From Corallococcus carmarthensis (lineage in GTDB: Bacteria; Myxococcota; Myxococcia; Myxococcales; Myxococcaceae), in NCBI RefSeq assembly GCF_003611695.1, contig NZ_RAWE01000103.1, forward strand, positions 1 through 32,430: a stretch of DNA of 32,430 bases. The letters run 5' to 3'. A program made the translations under genes and the position numbers. The notes under the pieces were generated by a model. The model was not told the origin of the DNA. It worked only from the letters and a program-made list of their open reading frames with translations, and ran no database searches. Shown here piece by piece: positions 1 through 7,448 of this stretch (position 1 is the stretch's first letter; each line of letters begins with the position of its first letter).

Positions 1-237
1 CCACTGACGCACCCCCGGCCCCGGCTGCCCCTTCAGCCGCAATCCGGCGAACAGCAGCCCGCCCGCCAGCAGGAAGCGCAGCCCCGCCATCCGGAACGGC
101 GGAAAACCCGCCAGCGCGAACCGCATCGCCAGGTAGGTCGACCCCCAGATGACGTAGAGCGCGAAGAGGCTGAACAGCAGCCGGCCCCGGTGGGGCGCGG
201 GCTCGGAAACGTCGGTCGTCGCGGTCGCGGTCGTCAC
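1..237 (-). CDS. EamA/DMT-family transporter, 5' fragment
   Basis: The first 79 codons of a membrane protein run off the left edge of the window. After a Thr/Ala-rich cytoplasmic leader, the translation has a hydrophobic helix containing FALYVIWGSTYLAMRFAL, then PPFRMAGLRFLLAGGLLFA. The IWGSTYLA followed by RF.LAG pattern is the first two helices of the EamA (drug/metabolite transporter, YedA/RhaT-like) fold. Family members are inner-membrane exporters of amino acids or metabolites, but no substrate can be inferred from this fragment. The GTG start is chosen because an in-frame TAG lies five codons upstream and AGAAGG sits about 8 nt before it. It is divergent from hrcA. Confidence 0.75.
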   Translation of the reverse strand, partial: MTTATATTDVSEPAPHRGRLLFSLFALYVIWGSTYLAMRFALAGFPPFRMAGLRFLLAGGLLFAGLRLKGQPGPGVRQW

Positions 238-353
238 GGCGGCGGCCTTCTAACCCCCGTCACCCTCCAGGGCGATGTGCGCTTTCCCGTACCCGCCCCG
301 CAGGCCGGCGAACCAGCGCCCCGCCTGCCTGCCCTCCGGGAGACCCCTCCGGA

Positions 354-382
354 TTGAATGCCTCGGGCGTCCCTTTTAGAAT
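354..382 (+). promoter_or_regulatory. Candidate sigma70-type promoter for hrcA
   Basis: TTGAAT (354-359) and TAGAAT (377-382) are separated by exactly 17 bp and point towards hrcA. They match the housekeeping consensus at 4/6 and 5/6 positions. Transcription would start near 389, giving a leader of about 50 nt. No CIRCE-like repeat (TTAGCACTC-N9-GAGTGCTAA), the usual HrcA operator, is visible here, so autoregulation through CIRCE is not supported by the sequence. Confidence 0.5.
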
Positions 383-440
383 TCTACAGGAGGCATGGAG
401 ACCCGAGTCCGGGCCTGCCGCTTCCGGAGCGTGAGCGGGA

Positions 441-1472
441 ATGCCCGACGAGTTGGGTGAGCGCGAGAAGGAAGTCCTCCGAGCCGTGGTGCAGGAGTAC
501 ATCACCACGGGCGGTCCGGTCGGCAGCCAGCAACTGACGCGCCGCGGGGAGTTCGAAGTCTCCTCCGCGACCATGCGCAACGTGCTCGCCGACCTGGAGG
601 CCCTGGGCTTCCTGGAGAAGCCCCACACCTCCGCCGGCCGCGTGCCCACCGACCGGGGCTACCGCTTCTACGTGGACACCCTGGTGAAGCTGCGCGACCC
701 CGCCCCGCGCGACCGCGAGCTCATCCACGCCGGGCTCGTCCACGAGTCCAGCCTGGACGACATCCTGTCGGAGGCCAGCCGCGTGCTGCACTCGCTCACG
801 CGCCACGCGGGCGTCGTCCTCACGCCCCGCCCCGACGCCGCCGTGTTCCAGCGCATCGAGTTCCTGCGCCTGCGCGAGAACCGCGTGCTCGCCATCCTCG
901 TGGGCCAGAACGGCCAGGTGCACAACAAGGCGCTCACCGTGGACTTCCCGGTGACGTCCGACGAGCTCATCAAGGCCAGCAACTACCTCTCCGAACTGCT
1001 GCACCAGGTGCCCCTGGAGGAGGCGCGCGAGCGCATCCGCGCGGAGATGGACCAGGAGCAGGCCCTCTACAACGCGCTGACCGCCAAGGCCCTCAAGCTG
1101 GGCGCCGCCGCCACCGACCTGCAGACGCCCGAGCGCGTGCTCATCGAGGGCACCGGCTCCTTCCTGGAGCAGCCCGAGTTCGCGGACGTGGAGCGCATCC
1201 GCGCGCTGTTCCGCGCCCTGGATGAGAAGCACAAGCTGCTGCACCTGCTGGACCGCGTGCAGCGCACCAAGGAGATGCACGTCTTCATCGGCGCGGAGAG
1301 CGAGTTCTCCGCCGCCGGCGACGTCACCGTCATCGCCAGCCCCTACGGCACGGCGGAGGCGGTGCTGGGCACCGTGGGCGTCATCGGGCCCACGCGCATG
1401 GACTACCGGCGCGTGATTCCCCTGGTGAACTTCACCGCCCAGGTGCTCTCCAGCGTGCTGGAGAAGGTGTAG
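441..1472 (+). CDS. hrcA: Heat-inducible transcription repressor HrcA
   Basis: This 343-residue protein is the normal length for HrcA, the repressor that binds CIRCE operators upstream of groESL/dnaK operons and is stabilised by GroEL. The N-terminal winged helix (about residues 1-75) carries GSQQLTRR, SSATMRNVLADLEALGFL and HTSAGRVPTDRGYRFYVD, all hallmark HrcA stretches. The rest is the GAF-like dimerisation region with its insert, ending in the conserved GPTRMDYRRVIPLV near the C-terminus. ATG at 441 is the only workable start because an in-frame TGA lies at 432-434; its ribosome site is weak. The gene stands alone: grpE/dnaK do not follow, and a convergent lipid-kinase gene ends 4 bp downstream. 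Confidence 0.96.
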   Translation: MPDELGEREKEVLRAVVQEYITTGGPVGSQQLTRRGEFEVSSATMRNVLADLEALGFLEKPHTSAGRVPTDRGYRFYVDTLVKLRDPAPRDRELIHAGLVHESSLDDILSEASRVLHSLTRHAGVVLTPRPDAAVFQRIEFLRLRENRVLAILVGQNGQVHNKALTVDFPVTSDELIKASNYLSELLHQVPLEEARERIRAEMDQEQALYNALTAKALKLGAAATDLQTPERVLIEGTGSFLEQPEFADVERIRALFRALDEKHKLLHLLDRVQRTKEMHVFIGAESEFSAAGDVTVIASPYGTAEAVLGTVGVIGPTRMDYRRVIPLVNFTAQVLSSVLEKV

Positions 1473-1476
1473 CGCC

Positions 1477-2490
1477 CTACTGCGGCGCGGGCGCGTAGAC
1501 GCGCAGCGCCGCGGGGGCCACTTCGAAGCGCATGGGCGTCATGCCCACGTTCTCCCCGTCCGCGTTCACCTCCATGGGCGGATCCGTCTCCACGACGAGC
1601 CGGGAGGTGTGCAGGTGCACCACGGCCTCGTGCTCCAGGTGCCCGCCGCTGCGCATGCCCATCGCCACGCGCGCCAGCGTGGCCACGTCCTGCAGGTGGC
1701 CCAGCCCCGTGCGCTCCCCGCCGTCCGCCGCGGAGGGCGCGGTGATGGCGTAGACGTGGAACTTGCGGTCGTCCAGCGTGGCGTCCGGCGCCACCATGTT
1801 GCCCGCGCCGTGGTAGCGGCCGTTGCCCACCACCAGCTGGAGCGCGTCCACCTCCAGCGTCTGGGCGTCCGCCTGGAGCCGGACGTGGAAGGGCTGCAGC
1901 GTGCGCATCTCCGCGGCGGCGGCCATGGGATAGGCCAGCTTCCCGGCGCGCTGCTTCAATTCCTGCGTGAGCCGCTTCGCGATGGCGGTCGTGAGCCCCA
2001 GGCTGGCGGCGTTGAGGAAGGGCCGCCCGTTGACGAGCCCCACGTCCACGCGCGCCGTGTAGCCGCCGGCGATGACGTCGCACGCGGCCTCCAGCGTGTC
2101 CGGGATGCCCAGCGAGCGCGCGAAGTCGTTGCCGGTGCCCAGCGGCACCACGCCCAGCGTCACGTCGCGGCCCATCAGCGCCTGCACCGCGCAGCTGATG
2201 GTGCCGTCGCCTCCTCCCACGAGGATGCGGCGGGCCCCCTGGGCGATGGCTTCCTCCACCACCTTGCGCAGGCGCTTGGGCCGCGTCAGCGCGTGCGCGG
2301 CCATGAGGGGGATGCCGTGGGCGGCCAACAGCGCGCGGGCGTTCTCGAAGGCGTCACGCCCCGAGCGCGAGCGCGTATTCACCACCAGGACCGCGGGCCC
2401 TCCATCCAGGTGGCGAAGGCGCGGCGGCACATTGAGTGCGGGTTCCAGGTGAGACCTCGGCTTTCTGTCCAGCGTCTCCAAGCTGCGCAC
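1477..2490 (-). CDS. YegS/BmrU-type diacylglycerol or lipid kinase
   Basis: This is a DAGK-catalytic-domain protein of about 337 residues, a typical length for bacterial YegS/BmrU/DgkB lipid kinases, which phosphorylate diacylglycerol or related lipids at the inner membrane face. It has the nucleotide-binding GGGDGT (about residues 92-97), PLGTGNDFAR (116-125), and the C-terminal beta-sandwich pieces NAASLGLTTAI, GNGRYHGAGNMVAP and the late MEVNADGE motif. The true lipid substrate cannot be read from sequence. The GTG at 2490 lacks a clear ribosome site and the conserved domain begins only at PAVLVVNTRS, so a later start (for example GTG near 2430) is possible. It converges on hrcA with a 4-bp gap and no obvious terminator between. 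Confidence 0.88.
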   Translation of the reverse strand: MRSLETLDRKPRSHLEPALNVPPRLRHLDGGPAVLVVNTRSRSGRDAFENARALLAAHGIPLMAAHALTRPKRLRKVVEEAIAQGARRILVGGGDGTISCAVQALMGRDVTLGVVPLGTGNDFARSLGIPDTLEAACDVIAGGYTARVDVGLVNGRPFLNAASLGLTTAIAKRLTQELKQRAGKLAYPMAAAAEMRTLQPFHVRLQADAQTLEVDALQLVVGNGRYHGAGNMVAPDATLDDRKFHVYAITAPSAADGGERTGLGHLQDVATLARVAMGMRSGGHLEHEAVVHLHTSRLVVETDPPMEVNADGENVGMTPMRFEVAPAALRVYAPAPQ

Positions 2491-2526
2491 GACAGGACGC
2501 CGGCACCAGCGGGACCCGGGCGATAA

Positions 2527-2554
2527 GGGTGGGGACTCTGTCCATTCCCCACCC
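2527..2554. repeat. Perfect 9-bp inverted repeat between divergent genes
   Basis: GGGTGGGGA (2527-2535) and TCCCCACCC (2546-2554) are exact reverse complements separated by 10 nt. The element lies in the 202-bp spacer between the lipid kinase (minus) and the H1-like gene (plus). No long T-tract follows on either strand, so a regulator operator or a leader hairpin is as likely as a terminator. Confidence 0.6.
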
Positions 2555-2680
2555 GCGCGGCCGGAGGGCTTCCGCGAGTGGACAGGGGTAGGGGGCTGGC
2601 GGGTTCCCTCCCTGGGTAGGCGTGTTCACCTTGCAGGCGACGCGGACTCCGTGCCTCGGACCCGCGCCGGGACATTCTCC

Positions 2681-2686
2681 AGGAGG
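2681..2686 (+). promoter_or_regulatory. Ribosome binding site deciding the start of the H1-like gene
   Basis: AGGAGG lies 6 nt before ATG 2693 and only 3 nt before ATG 2690. It therefore favours the start MARGSKDK over the longer in-frame GTG start at 2651, which would add a 14-residue extension. Confidence 0.7.
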
Positions 2687-2692
2687 GTGATG

Positions 2693-3166
2693 ATGGCGCG
2701 TGGAAGCAAGGACAAGTACTCGGCGAAGCAGAAGCGCATGGCCGAGCACATCGAGAAGGGCTACGAGAACAAGGGCACCCGCGAGAAGACCGCGGAGGCC
2801 CGCGCGTGGGCCACCGTGAACAAGCTCACCGGCGGCGGAGAGAAGGGCGGTTCCGGCAGCAAGGCGAAGGCGGCCCGCCAGCGCCCCGCGGCCCGCAAGA
2901 ACGCGCGCAAGGCCGGACGCGTGGGCGGCAAGCGCCGCGCGGCCACCGCGAAGAAGAGCGCCACCTCCCGCGGCAAGAGGGCCGCTCCCGCCCGGGCCAA
3001 GCGCATCACCACCGGCCGCAAGGCCACTCGTACTGGCACCGCCGGCAAGCGCTCCACGGCCCGCAAGAGCAGCACGGCTCGCAAGAGCAGCACCGCGCGC
3101 CGGGGAACGGCGCGCAAGAGCACGGCATCCCGTTCACGCGCGAAGCGGGGCGGTTCGCGCAAGTAG
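2693..3166 (+). CDS. Small basic protein: 'plasmid stabilization'-type N-terminus with histone H1-like tail
   Basis: This 157-residue, very basic protein has two parts. Residues 1-45 (MARGSKDKYSAKQKRMAEHI, then EARAWATVNK) match a short conserved domain often annotated as 'plasmid stabilization protein' in proteobacterial chromosomes, a label with little functional support. Residues from about 50 to the end are an Ala/Lys/Arg/Ser/Thr tail like eukaryotic H1 and bacterial H1-like nucleoid proteins, including STARKS-type repeats at 121-144. There is no signal peptide or membrane segment. A DNA- or RNA-binding nucleoid role is inferred from composition. The start is set by AGGAGG 6 nt upstream. 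A strong hairpin follows the stop. Confidence 0.85.
   Translation: MARGSKDKYSAKQKRMAEHIEKGYENKGTREKTAEARAWATVNKLTGGGEKGGSGSKAKAARQRPAARKNARKAGRVGGKRRAATAKKSATSRGKRAAPARAKRITTGRKATRTGTAGKRSTARKSSTARKSSTARRGTARKSTASRSRAKRGGSRK
3053..3124 (+). repeat. Tandem 18-bp coding repeats (STARKS units)
   Basis: Four consecutive 18-bp units encode STARKS, STARKS, STARRG and TARKST at the C-terminal tail of the H1-like protein. The first two differ at only a few bases. Such repeats are prone to copy-number change by slippage and would vary tail charge and length. Confidence 0.7.
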
Positions 3167-3184
3167 CGTCCGAAAAGGGCTCCA

Positions 3185-3212
3185 CCGGTGGCCACGCGTT
3201 CGTGGCTACCGG
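3185..3212. terminator. Likely bidirectional terminator hairpin
   Basis: CCGGTGGCCACG (3185-3196) pairs with CGTGGCTACCGG (3201-3212) through 12 bp with one G-U wobble and a 4-nt loop. It sits between the convergent stop codons at 3166 and 3240. On the minus strand a short TTTT follows about 10 nt later; on the plus strand no T-tract follows. Confidence 0.6.
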
Positions 3213-3239
3213 GGGCGCGCCTTCACCCCTTCACGGACT

Positions 3240-3953
3240 TCAGCGCGACTCCTCGTCCTTGGAGGTGTCCCGCGACGCCGCGTCCCAGGGCCAGGTCTCC
3301 GGGTCCTCTTCCAGGCGGCGCAGCAGCTCCGCGGGGTCCTTCACCAGCGTGCGGCAGCCGGCCGTGCGCAGGTCATCCGGGCGGAAGCCGCCGCACAGCA
3401 TGCCCACGGTCGACAGATGCAGCTTGCCCGCGGCGAGCGCGTCGTAGGGCGTGTCGCCCACCACCACCACCGTGGCGGGGTCCGGCTTGCCCAGCTTCGT
3501 GAGCGCCGCCTCGAAGATGTCCGGGTGCGGCTTGCTCTTGTCGACCTCTTCCTTGTTCGTCTTCGCCTCGAACAGGCCGTCGATGCCGCACAGCTCCACG
3601 TAGCGCTTGAGCTCGTCGTCGTTGGCGCTGGAGGCCAGGGCCACCTTCCGGCCGCGCTTGCGCAGCTGCTGGAACAGCTCCTTCACGCGCGGGAAGGGGC
3701 GCACCTTGGGCAGGAACTCGCGCTTGAAGAGCGCGGAGCGGTACTCGTCCAGGTCCTTGCCGAAGCGCTCCAGCTCCTCGTCGTTGAAGAAGACGGGCAA
3801 CAGCTGGTCCGCGCCCTTGCCAATCTGGCTGCGCACATGCGCGAACGGGATGTCCCGGCCGAACTCGATGAACGACCGGCGCCAGGCCTCGGCGTGTTCG
3901 TCCACGGAATCGATCAGCGTTCCATCCACGTCGAAGATGACGTTCTCGACCAT
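3240..3953 (-). CDS. HAD-superfamily phosphatase (phosphoglycolate phosphatase/PGM-like)
   Basis: This 237-residue soluble HAD hydrolase of subfamily I shows all four motifs: DVDGTLIDS with nucleophile D8 and acid D10, Ser in LASSAND (motif II), Lys in KSKPHPD (motif III), and VVGDTPYD (motif IV). The cap is the helical C1 type, as in phosphoglycolate phosphatase and beta-phosphoglucomutase, so the likely reaction is hydrolysis or transfer of a phosphate on a small phosphorylated metabolite. The substrate is not identifiable. ATG 3953 is chosen because it directly precedes the first beta strand and has GGAGG about 10 nt upstream; longer in-frame starts add unconserved sequence. It follows the LolA-like lipoprotein gene by 46 bp on the same strand. 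Confidence 0.9.
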   Translation of the reverse strand: MVENVIFDVDGTLIDSVDEHAEAWRRSFIEFGRDIPFAHVRSQIGKGADQLLPVFFNDEELERFGKDLDEYRSALFKREFLPKVRPFPRVKELFQQLRKRGRKVALASSANDDELKRYVELCGIDGLFEAKTNKEEVDKSKPHPDIFEAALTKLGKPDPATVVVVGDTPYDALAAGKLHLSTVGMLCGGFRPDDLRTAGCRTLVKDPAELLRRLEEDPETWPWDAASRDTSKDEESR

Positions 3954-3999
3954 GCGCGGCAAACCTCCGCCGCCAAGGTGGCGATGGGAGGCGTGCGGG

Positions 4000-4821
4000 T
4001 CAACCGCCCGCGGGGGGCTTCGGTCCACTCTCCTGCGCTTCGCTGTCCACGAGTGTCCGGGTCTGTACGCTGTATCCGTCCGGCGTGGCGGGGGTGAAGG
4101 CGTCGTTGGGCAGGGAGGCCTTCAGGTCCACCTTGGTCAGCACCGTCTCCCCCTGCTTCGCGTCCCCCAGCCAGCGCGTGAGCTTTCGCGGCACGCACAG
4201 GCCCAGGGCCGCGTCGCAGTGCTCCTCCTCCATCCGCACCTCCGCCCGGGTGCCGTCCGGCGCACGCGTCTTCTTGGCCAGGAAGTCCAGCGAGGGCCAG
4301 CGCAGCACGTACGTCACCTCCACGCCGCCGCCCGCCTCGCCCTCCAGCGCCATGGTCAGCTCCACGGCCTCCTTCGCCTGGGGAAGGCCGGGGGTGCGCT
4401 TCGCCTTCGTGCTGCGCAAGAGCAGCGGCGCGCGGAAGCCGTCCGGCACGAAGGGGGTGAAGATTTCGGTGAGGAAGGCGGACAGCTTCTCCGCGGAGAC
4501 CTGGGACGTGAAGGTGGTGAACTGCTTCGTCGCCTCCACCTGCTCGTACAGGTGCTTGCCGTCCCACCACACCTGCCGCGCCTGGGGGGCGGACACGGTG
4601 CCGCGCATCTTCTGGGGCGCGCGGTACGCGAAGGTGAAGCCCGCGGAGGCCGTATCGCCTTCCGTCTGCGTGCCTTCCAGCTGGTAGGCCTGGAGCTTCG
4701 CGTCGCGCGCGGCCAGCTTCTCGCGCACCTGGGCCATCAGCTCCGCGTCGTTCGCGCCCCCGGAGGAGGACGAACGGCACGCGAGGAGGCACACGAGGGG
4801 CAGCAGGAGGAGGGCGCGCAT
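4000..4821 (-). CDS. LolA/LolB-like lipoprotein of unknown role
   Basis: This 273-residue protein opens with a lipoprotein signal, MRALLLLPLVCLLAC, placing the lipidated Cys at residue 15, followed by a Ser/Gly-rich spacer. The body (AYQLEGTQTE, FAYRAPQKMRGTVS, QVWWDGKHLYEQ, FTTFTSQV) resembles the beta-sheet fold of LolA/LolB and outer-membrane lipoprotein-sorting domains, where a hydrophobic cavity carries acyl chains. The resemblance is by pattern, not by a diagnostic motif, so function is left open. Two Cys (HCDAALGLC) could form a periplasmic disulfide. It is probably co-transcribed with the downstream HAD gene. A terminator hairpin upstream separates it from the small lipoprotein gene. 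Confidence 0.8.
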   Translation of the reverse strand: MRALLLLPLVCLLACRSSSSGGANDAELMAQVREKLAARDAKLQAYQLEGTQTEGDTASAGFTFAYRAPQKMRGTVSAPQARQVWWDGKHLYEQVEATKQFTTFTSQVSAEKLSAFLTEIFTPFVPDGFRAPLLLRSTKAKRTPGLPQAKEAVELTMALEGEAGGGVEVTYVLRWPSLDFLAKKTRAPDGTRAEVRMEEEHCDAALGLCVPRKLTRWLGDAKQGETVLTKVDLKASLPNDAFTPATPDGYSVQTRTLVDSEAQESGPKPPAGG

Positions 4822-4863
4822 GAGGAACTCGGACGCCGGCTGGGGAGCGGGCTTGAAATGGAA

Positions 4864-4890
4864 AAGGCCCCGCTGTCGCCAGGGGGCCTT
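4864..4890 (-). terminator. Intrinsic terminator after the small lipoprotein gene
   Basis: On the minus strand an 8-bp stem (AAGGCCCC with GGGGCCTT, 11-nt loop) runs directly into TTTT, a classic rho-independent design. A second hairpin, CTGCCTC/GAGGCAG (4895-4914), lies between it and the stop codon at 4922. Both serve the gene at 4922-5269. Confidence 0.75.
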
Positions 4891-4921
4891 CGGACTGCCT
4901 CGGTGAGGAGGCAGCTTCGGA

Positions 4922-5269
4922 CTACTTCACCGCCACGCCGGTCGCGGAGGAGCTGGTGATGCCGATGATGGTGCCGAACAGGGCGAAGATGCCGTGACGG
5001 GGCGTGGTGCTCGCCGACTTCAGGTCCACCTTGGAGGCGCCCATGGCCTTCGCCTCGGTGATGAGGAGCTTGTTGACCACGGTGTCCAGGTCGCTCTGCA
5101 CGATGTCGATGATGTGGAAGATCGCGGTCAGACCCAGCGAGCTGCCCTGGATGACGGCCACGGCCTCACCGTTGGCGGCGATCTCGGAGCCGGAGACGAC
5201 GGCGGACTCGACGCTGGTGCAGCCCACGAGGGAGGCGGCGGCAACGGCGGACAGGATGAACTTCTTCAT
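4922..5269 (-). CDS. Small lipoprotein, unknown function
   Basis: This 115-residue protein starts MKKFILSAVAAASLVGC, a clear lipoprotein signal with LVGC as lipobox and Cys17 as the lipidated residue. The mature part contains a hydrophobic stretch (SSLGLTAIFHIIDIV) and a C-terminal segment rich in Gly, Ile, Ser and Thr that ends in a short valine strand. The A..AGASKVDLKS pattern, then an IFALFGTIIGI strand, loosely recalls TRL-type and other small periplasmic lipoprotein families, but I cannot assign one. GGAGA lies about 7 nt before ATG. It has its own candidate promoter upstream and a strong terminator downstream, so it is likely an independent, well-expressed unit. Confidence 0.82.
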   Translation of the reverse strand: MKKFILSAVAAASLVGCTSVESAVVSGSEIAANGEAVAVIQGSSLGLTAIFHIIDIVQSDLDTVVNKLLITEAKAMGASKVDLKSASTTPRHGIFALFGTIIGITSSSATGVAVK

Positions 5270-5357
5270 GGTTTTCTCCCCAACTGACGGTGGCTTGGAT
5301 GTGGCGGGACAACCCGGACGGGCGCTCCGCCGTTCGGTGAAACCTCAAGCGGCGCGG

Positions 5358-5385
5358 TTCGTAGCAGAAGGCTTTTTCAAGTCAA
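5358..5385 (-). promoter_or_regulatory. Candidate promoter for the small lipoprotein gene
   Basis: On the minus strand, TTGACT (5380-5385) is followed after 16 bp by TACGAA (5358-5363), giving a leader of roughly 80 nt. The -35 matches 5/6 and the -10 only 3/6. On the plus strand a perfect TTGACA occurs at 5416-5421, facing the protease gene, but no good -10 follows it. Confidence 0.35.
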
Positions 5386-5483
5386 GGACCCGGGTCGGGG
5401 TAATCCGAGTTGTGTTTGACACTTCATCCGCCGGGTGATGCGGGACCGGTCGCCCCTCTTGTGGACGTGAGGCATCTTCGCGC

Positions 5484-6485
5484 ATGCACCCGGTTTCCGT
5501 TCCACGTCCCACCCCGTCCCGCGTCTGGCTGCACCTGCTGCTGTTCGGGGTGACGCTGGGGACGACGTTCCTGGCCTACCTGCTGCTCTTCGGGCGCTCC
5601 TTCCCGTTCAGCGAGGGCGGACTGCTGGCGGAGGACCGGACGCAGGCGCTGTTCTTCAGCGTGTCGCTCTTGGCCATCCTGGGCTCGCATGAGATGGGGC
5701 ACTACGTGCTCGCGCGGTGGCACCGGGTGGATACGTCTTTGCCGTACTTCATCCCACTTCCGGTGCCGGGGAGCCTGGGCACGCTGGGCGCGGTCATCCG
5801 GCTGCGCGGGCGCATCCCCACGCGCAACGCCCTGGTGGACATTGGCGCCGCGGGGCCGCTGGCGGGCCTGGTGGTGGCGCTGCCCCTGCTCTACTGGGGG
5901 CTGTTGCACTCCACGGTGGTGGACTCGCCGCCGGTGCCGTCCGCGTTCCCCGGTGAGTCGTCGCTGTGGGTGCTGGGACAGAACCTGCTGCACTGGGCGA
6001 TGGAGAAGGTGACGCAGGCGCCGCCCGGGATGGAGCCCGTCTACACGAGCCACCAGACGCTGTTCGGCGACAACCTCATCATGAAGGCGCTGACGTGGCT
6101 GGCGCTGGGGCCCGTGCCAGAGGGCAAGGACGTGGTGGTGCACCCGGTGGTGATGGCCGCGTGGTTCGGCCTGCTGGTGACGCTGCTCAACCTGCTGCCG
6201 GTGGGACAGCTGGACGGCGGGCACCTGACGTTCGCGGTGTTCGGTGCCAGGGCCCGCACGCTGGGCCAGGGCGTGGCCCTGGTGCTGCTCTTCCTCACCG
6301 TGTTCGTCACCGCGTCGTGGGGCCTGTGGCTGGTGGTGGCGAGCAAGGTCGTGGGCTTCGGCCACCCGGAGGTGGTGCGGCCGGAGGAGCCCCTGAGCCG
6401 CTCGCGCAAGGTCATCTGCGCGCTGTGCCTGCTGGCGCTGGTAGGGTGCGCGATGCCCATCCCCCTGCGAGAGGTCTGGTCATGA
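5484..6485 (+). CDS. Site-2-protease-type membrane metalloprotease (M50)
   Basis: This 333-residue polytopic protein has the M50 zinc site: HEMGH at residues 69-73 inside a membrane helix and the distal LDGGH at 243-247 supplying the third ligand. Between them lie the family pieces PYFIPLPVPGSLGTLGAVIR and NALVDIGAAGPLAGLVVALP. This arrangement is like the EGY/S2P-like branch that lacks a PDZ domain. Such proteases cleave substrates within the membrane, often releasing regulators. The last segment (ALCLLALVGCAMPIPL) is another hydrophobic stretch. The stop overlaps the start of the zinc-ribbon gene by 4 bp (ATGA), so the two are translationally coupled. The substrate is unknown. Confidence 0.92.
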   Translation: MHPVSVPRPTPSRVWLHLLLFGVTLGTTFLAYLLLFGRSFPFSEGGLLAEDRTQALFFSVSLLAILGSHEMGHYVLARWHRVDTSLPYFIPLPVPGSLGTLGAVIRLRGRIPTRNALVDIGAAGPLAGLVVALPLLYWGLLHSTVVDSPPVPSAFPGESSLWVLGQNLLHWAMEKVTQAPPGMEPVYTSHQTLFGDNLIMKALTWLALGPVPEGKDVVVHPVVMAAWFGLLVTLLNLLPVGQLDGGHLTFAVFGARARTLGQGVALVLLFLTVFVTASWGLWLVVASKVVGFGHPEVVRPEEPLSRSRKVICALCLLALVGCAMPIPLREVWS

Positions 6486-7297
6486 AGTACCAGTGCGAAG
6501 GCTGCGACCGGTTGGTCAAGGTGGAGACCTACGTCCTCGAGGACCACGCGCTGGCCGTGGCGTGCCCGGTGTGTGGGGCGTGGACTCGGGCGGCGCCTTC
6601 GAGCTCCAAGCCGGCCTCCCCGGGCCTCGCGCCCGGGCGTGGGGAGGAGCCGGGCGCGCGCGGTGGCGATGGCGCCGCGGTGGCGGTGTCCGCGACGGAG
6701 CCTGCCCCGGAGCCCGCTTGGAAGCCTGTTTCGGAGCCCTCCGCCGGCCCTCCGCCGCCGCCCTCGCGGCCCAGCGTCACCGCGCTGCGCGTGGTGCGTT
6801 CCGACGCGCCTCCGGTGGCCCCGCTCGTGCTGGACGGGGACCCCTTCCAGGCACCCCCGGGCCACTGCCCCAAGTGCGTGGCGCCCGTGCGCGACGAAGC
6901 CGGGGCCTGCGCGGCGTGCGGGCTGGTCTACGCCAACTTCATCCCGGACGAGCACCAGCCCTCCGGGGCCCTGGCCGGGGAGTGGCACGCGCTGCTGGAG
7001 ACGTGGCACGACTGGGACGCGCATGACCGCCTGCTGTCCCAGGCGATGGGGCGGGGAGAGCTGGCCATGGCGGGCCGGCTGTACCGCATGCGGCTGGCCC
7101 GGGCGCCGGGCGACGCCCTGGCGCTGCGCGGACGGGACGAGGTGGTGCGCCGGGTGACGTCCGCGGCGCCGCTCGCCTCCGACGGACCCTCCCCGGCGAT
7201 GGCGCGCAAGGTGAAGAACGCGGTGATGGGCTCGGTGCTGGTGATCGCCCTGGTGCTGGTGCTGGTGCTCTTCCAGATACTGCGCGACGCCTTCTAG
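6482..7297 (+). CDS. Zinc-ribbon protein with C-terminal membrane anchor
   Basis: This is a 271-residue protein. The N-terminal CxxC pairs (C5/C8 and C28/C31, as CEGC and CPVC) form a zinc ribbon like the MJ0042/FYDLN type. A Pro/Ala/Glu-rich disordered linker follows, then a second ribbon (CPKC ... CAAC, about residues 123-141) ending GLVYANF. An alpha-helical region then leads to one C-terminal transmembrane helix (SVLVIALVLVLVLFQIL), so the ribbons probably face the cytoplasm. The start overlaps the M50 protease stop by 4 bp, suggesting that the two act together, possibly as adaptor or substrate of the protease. That partnership is inference from gene overlap only. Confidence 0.85.
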   Translation: MKYQCEGCDRLVKVETYVLEDHALAVACPVCGAWTRAAPSSSKPASPGLAPGRGEEPGARGGDGAAVAVSATEPAPEPAWKPVSEPSAGPPPPPSRPSVTALRVVRSDAPPVAPLVLDGDPFQAPPGHCPKCVAPVRDEAGACAACGLVYANFIPDEHQPSGALAGEWHALLETWHDWDAHDRLLSQAMGRGELAMAGRLYRMRLARAPGDALALRGRDEVVRRVTSAAPLASDGPSPAMARKVKNAVMGSVLVIALVLVLVLFQILRDAF

Positions 7298-7448
7298 GCG
7301 GAAGGCCCAAAGGGGCGCTGGCCGGCCCGCTTCCCGGGCGGGCGGAGGATATGGCTTCCCGGGCGCGTCCGGGAACGCGCGGGGGGCGCCGGGCGCTGTT
7401 ATCCTGCGGGGCCGCCTTTCCGTCCTCCTGCCCCCCGAAGACCGCCGC

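Noticed and set aside
395-460. Short reading frame with AGGAGG upstream, overlapping the hrcA start, as a possible leader peptide
   Set aside because: The AGGAGG is only 1 nt from the ATG, too close to work, and the 21-residue product shows no recognisable pattern.
7356-7375. Hairpin TTCCCGG/CCGGGAA after the zinc-ribbon gene as a terminator
   Set aside because: The stem is only 7 bp, no T-tract follows, and similar GC hairpins are frequent here, so support is too weak.
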